DNA from: Leptospira noguchii serovar Panama str. CZ214
Lineage (GTDB): Bacteria > Spirochaetota > Leptospiria > Leptospirales > Leptospiraceae
NCBI RefSeq assembly: GCF_000306255.2
Contig: NZ_AKWY02000034.1
Coordinates: 626,651-690,650 of the forward strand
Length of the DNA: 64,000 nt
Direction of reading: 5' to 3'
Below are positions 59,505 through 64,000 of this stretch, piece by piece. Under the pieces are notes generated by a model, which saw only the letters and a list, made by a program, of their open reading frames with translations, did not search any database and was not told the DNA's origin. Each line of letters opens with the position of its first letter. Positions within the stretch are counted from its first letter, which is position 1. The translations under genes were made by a program, and so were the position numbers.

Positions 59505-59845
59505 AGGGCTTGATGGTTGAGAACAACGACATCGTTCGCATCAACGGAAAGCTGGTTGTAATCGAAGGTTTGGAATACTATTCACAACGTATCAGGCATT
59601 CAATACGACTGTGCCTCGGAGAATCTGTTTACGAACCATTGAAGGGCGTCGACTGGAATACAATTTTCTCAAAAAAAGTTCCAAAGGATAGAGTCCTCTT
59701 CGAAATACAAAAAATTTTACAAAGGGATCCTGAAACCGTTTCAGTTGAAAACATCGAAATCGTAGAAGAGCCAAGTGATAGCAGGAATCTGAATATTCAT
59801 TTTTCTGCAATTACAGTTTACGGCTTAGTTACGGGAGCAGTATAA
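59501..59845 (+). CDS. Baseplate wedge protein, gp25/GPW-like
   Basis: 114 aa. 'RHSIRLCLGESVYEPLKGVDWNTIF' matches the gp25/DUF2634-like fold ('R..L.T..GE......GidY...'). It overlaps the spike and J-like genes by 1-4 nt. Confidence 0.7.
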   Translation: MKGLMVENNDIVRINGKLVVIEGLEYYSQRIRHSIRLCLGESVYEPLKGVDWNTIFSKKVPKDRVLFEIQKILQRDPETVSVENIEIVEEPSDSRNLNIHFSAITVYGLVTGAV

Positions 59846-61059
59846 TGTCCGGAGTTACTTCACAGGGATTCATACGCAAAACGAGGGACGAAATCATCTC
59901 CGATCTGGAAGCTAAGTATCGGACTGGGCTTGGATCTGACATCGACCTCTCAATTTTAAGCGAGGACGGAATCCGCATGAGAGTCCTCGCGGATGAGTTA
60001 GACGAAATTCATAAGCTTGCGGAAGATATTTTCTATTCCAACTTCGCTCATACCGCAACCGGCGTTTCGTTGGATCGAGTTTTGAATCCTCTCGGTTCCG
60101 AACGGCAACCAGCCAAACGGGCAATCGTAGGTTTGCGTTTTTCCGGCGTAAACGGTTCGTTTGTGAATATAGGAACAATTTGTCAAACTGGTAGTGGAAT
60201 CCAGTTTATTACGATCGAATCCGGAACTGTCTCCGGAGGAAGCGTTTTACTCAACGCACAAGCTCTCAATATTGAATATGGTATCTCGGGTAACGTAAGT
60301 GCAAATTTGATCACGACGATCAATACGGCTCTTACCGGAATCGACTCTGTAACAAATCCAGAACCTGCAAGAGGTGGCAGAGTGATCGAAACAGATTCAG
60401 AATATCTAAATCGATTTATTGATTCCGGAATCAACGGCGGAAGTTCGGCTGCAAACGTTCAAGGCGCATTAAATAATATTGAATCGGTTTTGTCCGCAAA
60501 AGTTTACGAAAACGTTACTGATTTCGTAGACGTTGAAGGCCGAAATCCTCACTCTATGGAAGCAGTCATTGAAGGTGGAACTCCTACGGAAATCGGAGAT
60601 TGTTTTCTGAAAAACTGGCCGGGTGGTATCGAGTCGTTGGGATCGAATTCAACAACTCTCATTGATAACAAGGGAGTTGCGCGCACCTATTATTTCAATC
60701 GACCAACTGACGTTCCTATCTTCGTGAAAATCGATATTCTGCGAGACCTGACTCTTTGGGAAACCGGTTCCGAGACAATCGTAAAAACAAATTGTATCAA
60801 GGTGCTCGGTGGCGTTGATGCGATCGGTCCGATTTCCACTTCTTACAAAGGTGACGGAACCGGCGAAGATGTTTTCGCATGGAAACTGATCGCCGCACAA
60901 AGCGGTCTGTCCGAATACGATTCCGTTAAAGTTCATGGAATCAAATCTATGGCAGTTAGAGTCGGTCTGTCTGCTCCTGCGACGTTAGATGAACTTGTTA
61001 TTAGCAGTCGACAAAGAGCAAAACTTGTTACCGCAAACATTCAGGTAAACTTTCTATGA
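59845..61059 (+). CDS. Baseplate J-like protein
   Basis: 404 aa. Begins 'GFIRKTRDEIISDLEAKYRTGLG', then 'VSLDRVLNPLGSERQPA' and 'SNAAN'-type beta region, the standard plan of baseplate J/gp47 proteins, and 'ETDSEYLNRFIDSGINGGSS' (the 'E.DeeyR.R' motif). Central wedge of the baseplate. Confidence 0.85.
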   Translation: MSGVTSQGFIRKTRDEIISDLEAKYRTGLGSDIDLSILSEDGIRMRVLADELDEIHKLAEDIFYSNFAHTATGVSLDRVLNPLGSERQPAKRAIVGLRFSGVNGSFVNIGTICQTGSGIQFITIESGTVSGGSVLLNAQALNIEYGISGNVSANLITTINTALTGIDSVTNPEPARGGRVIETDSEYLNRFIDSGINGGSSAANVQGALNNIESVLSAKVYENVTDFVDVEGRNPHSMEAVIEGGTPTEIGDCFLKNWPGGIESLGSNSTTLIDNKGVARTYYFNRPTDVPIFVKIDILRDLTLWETGSETIVKTNCIKVLGGVDAIGPISTSYKGDGTGEDVFAWKLIAAQSGLSEYDSVKVHGIKSMAVRVGLSAPATLDELVISSRQRAKLVTANIQVNFL

Positions 61060-62030
61060 AAAGCATTGATGCGATTCTGCAAAAATATCCTACGTCTCTC
61101 TTTAACCGTGATCCTGATTCTGAAATCGGTAGGAAATGGAAAGCGGATCTTGAATTGTTAAACGAAGTTCGAACAACACTCGAATCAATCAGAGGTGTTT
61201 CGGATTATAGAATTCAAAACGGAGCGATTCTCGACCTGATTGGTAAAAATCTCAAACAGCCTCGGAACGGAATGGATGATTTTCGTTATCGCATTTTCCT
61301 TTCCATAGCGAGACAAAAGCAGAAATCAAAGGGTGACATCTATTCGATGAACGAAATCGGTTCTCAGATTCTTGCGGGAACTGGAACGTTATACGAAATT
61401 CAAGAGCTTTGTTATTCAGGTGTCCCAATGTTCTTGGACGGTTCTCTGACACTCAATGGAGAGTATCCGCTTTCGGGAAGTTCTAAAAGACCGGCTACGA
61501 TTCGAGTCATATTTTCAGGTTCAATCGATACAGTCGTTGTAAGTCCAGAATTCAATAAGGCGATCGCACAGATCCGCGCCGGTGGGGTTCGTTCGATTAT
61601 AAACTATCGCTTTGAAACATCTACCTTATCAGGAAAATTATATGGCTTTGCTCTTCGTTCATCCATGTTTGACGGGACGTGGCCGCTAAACGGTTTCACA
61701 ATTCTTTCCGGAGACAAGGTGGGAATTCAACCGTATGAAATCGCGTTCGGAACAGGTGGATTAATTTCTGGAATTCCTCGACCTCCTCAAGATTCGGATA
61801 CGGGTTTGCAAAATGAAGTTTTTAGAAAGCTCGCCGAGATTCAAAACAATCCGGATGGGACAAGAAGTTTTAAAACGACAATCAAGCAATCCGAATTGAT
61901 TGGGCAAAGTATCAACGAACTTGCACTTTTTGAAGAAGACGGCAATTTGCTTTTTCTTAAAACCTTCCCTTCTAAACCAAAAGACAATCTAATAGTTTAC
62001 GATTTCGTAATAAATGAGGAATTCCAATGA
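61056..62030 (+). CDS. DUF2612-type baseplate/tail protein
   Basis: 324 aa. 'MDDFRYRIFLSIARQKQKSKGDIYSMNEIG' is the DUF2612/gpI-like signature region. The C-terminal third carries 'FTILSGDKVGIQPYEI' and an 'ELALFEEDGNLLFLKTFPSKPKD' motif found in fibre-connecting proteins. It links wedge to fibres. Confidence 0.7.
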   Translation: MKSIDAILQKYPTSLFNRDPDSEIGRKWKADLELLNEVRTTLESIRGVSDYRIQNGAILDLIGKNLKQPRNGMDDFRYRIFLSIARQKQKSKGDIYSMNEIGSQILAGTGTLYEIQELCYSGVPMFLDGSLTLNGEYPLSGSSKRPATIRVIFSGSIDTVVVSPEFNKAIAQIRAGGVRSIINYRFETSTLSGKLYGFALRSSMFDGTWPLNGFTILSGDKVGIQPYEIAFGTGGLISGIPRPPQDSDTGLQNEVFRKLAEIQNNPDGTRSFKTTIKQSELIGQSINELALFEEDGNLLFLKTFPSKPKDNLIVYDFVINEEFQ

Positions 62031-62305
62031 TTCAAATTCTTGTCAGAGAGACCATGATTGAAATTGCAGGGAAAGATAAAGCAAGAATCGAAATGATTCC
62101 GGTTGCAGTGTTTTCGGATCATTCTGAACTCTTGCAATATTGTGAGAAGAAAGGTTTTCAAAAAAATGGAAACGGACTTGAGTCTGAATTCTATCGGGAA
62201 ATGGATTTGAGACAAATGAAAGAGCAAGTTCGATCCTATTTTAAGATCGAACAACCTTTTAAATTGCATGAACGATTTGTAATTTTTGAACAGGAGTTAA
62301 AGTAA
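62027..62305 (+). CDS. Hypothetical 92-aa tail-region protein
   Basis: Alpha/beta protein with an N-terminal strand 'IQILVRETMIEIAGKDKARI' (frame starts at ATG 62027). It lies between the DUF2612 and fibre genes. No family recognised. Confidence 0.55.
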   Translation: MIQILVRETMIEIAGKDKARIEMIPVAVFSDHSELLQYCEKKGFQKNGNGLESEFYREMDLRQMKEQVRSYFKIEQPFKLHERFVIFEQELK

Positions 62306-62309
62306 AAAA

Positions 62310-63179
62310 ATGGCAGTTTTTAATCCGACAAAAACAAGAACTTGGTCCAAAAATACACCAGCGGACGGGGACCTAATCGACGACGAACTAGATCGTCTCT
62401 ACGAGAACGATCAGTATGCAAAGGATCGCTCCGATGCAACCGATATGAATATATTGAATTTGTTGATTCCGCTGGGAAGTGTTATAGAAGACAATCTAAA
62501 CATTGCTTCCACATCTATATTCAAAGATGCGAATGGACAATCTATTCCAAGAACTACTTTTTCAACCCTTTGGAACTTGGTTCATAAAACGGTAACTGGA
62601 ATCGTTCCAGCAACGGATCGAATCACTGTAAATGCTCACGGCTTCACGGAAGGTCAGCTTGTAAAGTTTGCCTTTACTGGAGGAGGAATCACTGCATTAG
62701 TGAATTATTATGTACGAAATCCGACGACAAATGACTTTCAGATTTCTGTAATGGTGACTGGTTCCATACTCGATCTTACGTCTTCTCAAACTGGGGATAT
62801 GATTACGAATTTGGAATATGGCTTTGGGGACGGTTCAACGACGTTTAATGTTCCTGATCGACGCGGTATATTCGTGAGAGGTGCAGGAGTTCATGGGACG
62901 AGAGCAAAGGCTGCGGGCGGAAATTATGACGGTGGACCGGTTGGGTATGCGGGACAGGATGCGATGCAGGACCACCGTCACAATTTTTCCTATAACAATC
63001 CAATGGGAATTATTGGAGGAGTCGGGGGATATTGGTTAGCCGGAGGCGGGACAAACGCAGGCAATACAAATTTAGTTATATTAGAACCAATGACCGACGG
63101 GGTCAACGGGACGCCACGCCGGGGGAATGAAAATACTCCAGCATATGTAGCAGTAAAATACAAAGTGAGGGTAGCATAA
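62310..63179 (+). CDS. Tail fibre with collar domain
   Basis: 289 aa. The C-terminal part has the phage tail collar hallmark 'GDGSTTFNVPDRRGIFVRGAG', then 'QDAMQDHRHNF' and the closing 'ENTPAYVAVKYKVRV'. The N-terminal part is a shaft. It binds the host receptor, so it would determine Leptospira strain range. Confidence 0.82.
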   Translation: MAVFNPTKTRTWSKNTPADGDLIDDELDRLYENDQYAKDRSDATDMNILNLLIPLGSVIEDNLNIASTSIFKDANGQSIPRTTFSTLWNLVHKTVTGIVPATDRITVNAHGFTEGQLVKFAFTGGGITALVNYYVRNPTTNDFQISVMVTGSILDLTSSQTGDMITNLEYGFGDGSTTFNVPDRRGIFVRGAGVHGTRAKAAGGNYDGGPVGYAGQDAMQDHRHNFSYNNPMGIIGGVGGYWLAGGGTNAGNTNLVILEPMTDGVNGTPRRGNENTPAYVAVKYKVRVA

Positions 63180-63904
63180 TGAATTATATTATCGATAAAC
63201 ATTCTAAAAACGTAATTTGGATTAATACCGACCCGAATTCATTGGCGGGTAAAGACGCATGGAACGATTTCGACCCAAATGCCCATGAAGTCATTCATGC
63301 CTTGCATTATAATCCGAAAATCGGAGATATATTTCGAGCCAAGGTGGAAAATGAAACCGCACAAGATTTCGTTCCGAAAAAAGTTTACAACAAGACGACG
63401 ATGTTTGAAAGGACTCTACAAAATTGGGAAGACGAAATTGATTTGGAAAAAGAAACGGAACGGGAACCGTTGAAAAATCCGAGCGGAAACTTTTTACCAT
63501 ATCAGAAATATACGAACTCGGGTTGGGTGATCGACTTGGAAGAACGAAAAGCTGGTCTTTTGGCGGAGAACCGTCTTATTTTTAACTCAAAATTAGAATC
63601 CTATCGGGGGAAAGTCGAATGTCGAAATTCGGTTTGGGATTCCGGAAAAAAATATTTGGAGAATATTCAAAAAACATTGAGTATCTACTCCAAGCAAAAA
63701 ATTCAAATTCTTCCGGAGTGGAGAGACGCAAACGACACATTTCATACTATGAATGTTGAAGAACTTTCGGAACTGGCCGATACCATTGAAATGGATATTT
63801 TCGACGTAGGACGCATGCTCTATGCAAAAAAATGGGAACTGGAAATCAGAATTCAATCCTCTTCTTTAGAAGAATTTTTGGACTTAGCTACAGCTTGGAG
63901 CTGA
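63179..63904 (+). CDS. Tail fibre assembly-like protein (DUF4376)
   Basis: 241 aa. C-terminal ~110 residues fit DUF4376, commonly fused to fibre chaperones: 'EWRDANDTFHTMNVEELSELAD' and 'KKWELEIRIQSSSLEEFLDL'. Its start is at the fibre stop. It probably chaperones the fibre or attaches to it. Confidence 0.7.
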   Translation: MNYIIDKHSKNVIWINTDPNSLAGKDAWNDFDPNAHEVIHALHYNPKIGDIFRAKVENETAQDFVPKKVYNKTTMFERTLQNWEDEIDLEKETEREPLKNPSGNFLPYQKYTNSGWVIDLEERKAGLLAENRLIFNSKLESYRGKVECRNSVWDSGKKYLENIQKTLSIYSKQKIQILPEWRDANDTFHTMNVEELSELADTIEMDIFDVGRMLYAKKWELEIRIQSSSLEEFLDLATAWS

Positions 63905-63912
63905 AATGTTTT

Positions 63913-63957
63913 CAGTTGCGTCTTGCGTGCGTTTTCGCAATTTAAAACGCGCGCGCA
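63913..63957. terminator. GC-rich inverted repeat after the late operon
   Basis: TTGCGTGCGTTTT (around 63919-63931) pairs imperfectly with AAAACGCGCGCGCAA (around 63941-63957). It may end the late transcript or form part of the prophage's right-end region. Confidence 0.4.
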
Positions 63958-64000
63958 AACAAAGATACAACGTACGTAAATGTTCTGAACGACCTGGAAA

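Larger units (their letters stand above)
28600..64000. mobile_element. Mu-like (transposable) myovirus prophage, left portion and most of genome
   Basis: Contains a MuA-type DDE transposase, MuB-type ATPase, Gam and GemA homologs, repressors, and a full contractile-tail late operon. Early genes run leftward and late genes rightward from a central control region near 37500-39850, unlike phage Mu, where the early and late genes run the same way. The left end is at or left of 28600 (possibly including the Rep module). The right end is outside the window. Confidence 0.85.

Overview
The window looks like a chromosomal segment of a pathogenic-type Leptospira (diderm spirochete). It is AT-rich with long gene-poor spacers. 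It carries an rpsU-yqeY-dnaG-rpoD macromolecular-synthesis operon, class I fructose-1,6-bisphosphatase, FAD-dependent glycerol-3-phosphate dehydrogenase, tyrS, a spirochete-style lipoprotein signal, a TonB-dependent receptor and a six-helix chemoreceptor-like protein. The genus is inferred from gene content, base composition and protein character, not from a search.

Layout. (1) 1-21165 is ordinary chromosome: the tail of a histidine-kinase-like gene, fbp (-), small proteins, the rpsU/yqeY/dnaG/rpoD operon, a membrane protein, a DUF6714-type protein, glpD (-), tyrS, a polysaccharide deacetylase, a lipoprotein/TonB-receptor pair (-), an SRPBCC protein (-), a methyl-accepting protein and a small secreted protein. 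Two ~105-bp palindromic MITE-like repeats lie at about 77-180 and 20595-20700. (2) 21539-28578 is a compact plus-strand module of about 20 small genes with start/stop overlaps. It includes a Rep_trans-type (rolling-circle) replication initiator, a DUF736-like protein, a transglutaminase-like protein and a basic amphipathic protein. The last two genes are each preceded by tandem copies of the same 11-bp repeat. No capsid, Zot or integrase gene is recognisable, so this is the best candidate for an undescribed element. (3) 28600 to the right edge is a transposable (Mu-like) myovirus prophage. Early genes run leftward from a promoter at 37554-37582 whose spacer is filled by an operator palindrome: small regulators, MuA-type DDE transposase, MuB-type ATPase, Gam, small proteins, DUF488, MazG-like and GemA-like proteins. 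Two XRE repressors (+) follow, then a secreted MORN-repeat cargo gene (-). (4) 39861-63904 is one long rightward late operon: HTH regulator, STAS-like membrane protein, u-spanin-like lipoprotein, M23 endolysin, holin-like protein, small terminase, split large terminase, DUF1073 portal, MuF fused to a zincin, DUF2213 protease/scaffold, cement protein, major capsid, connectors, sheath, tube, frameshifted tail chaperone, tape measure, baseplate hub, spike, gp25, J-like and DUF2612 proteins, collar fibre and fibre-assembly protein. The right end of the prophage lies beyond the window.

Working together. The repressors should silence the leftward early promoter. On induction the A/B proteins transpose the genome and the late operon builds a contractile-tail virion. 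Host exit would use the endolysin, holin and a one-protein spanin suited to a two-membrane host. Three prophage genes (gam, DUF488, hub) are broken by shifts that each amount to one missing base in or beside a homopolymer (four events), so either the prophage is decaying or the assembly has homopolymer undercalls. Whether the Rep module belongs to the prophage or is a separate insertion beside it is unresolved. A shared four-cysteine zinc-ribbon protein type in both argues for a connection.
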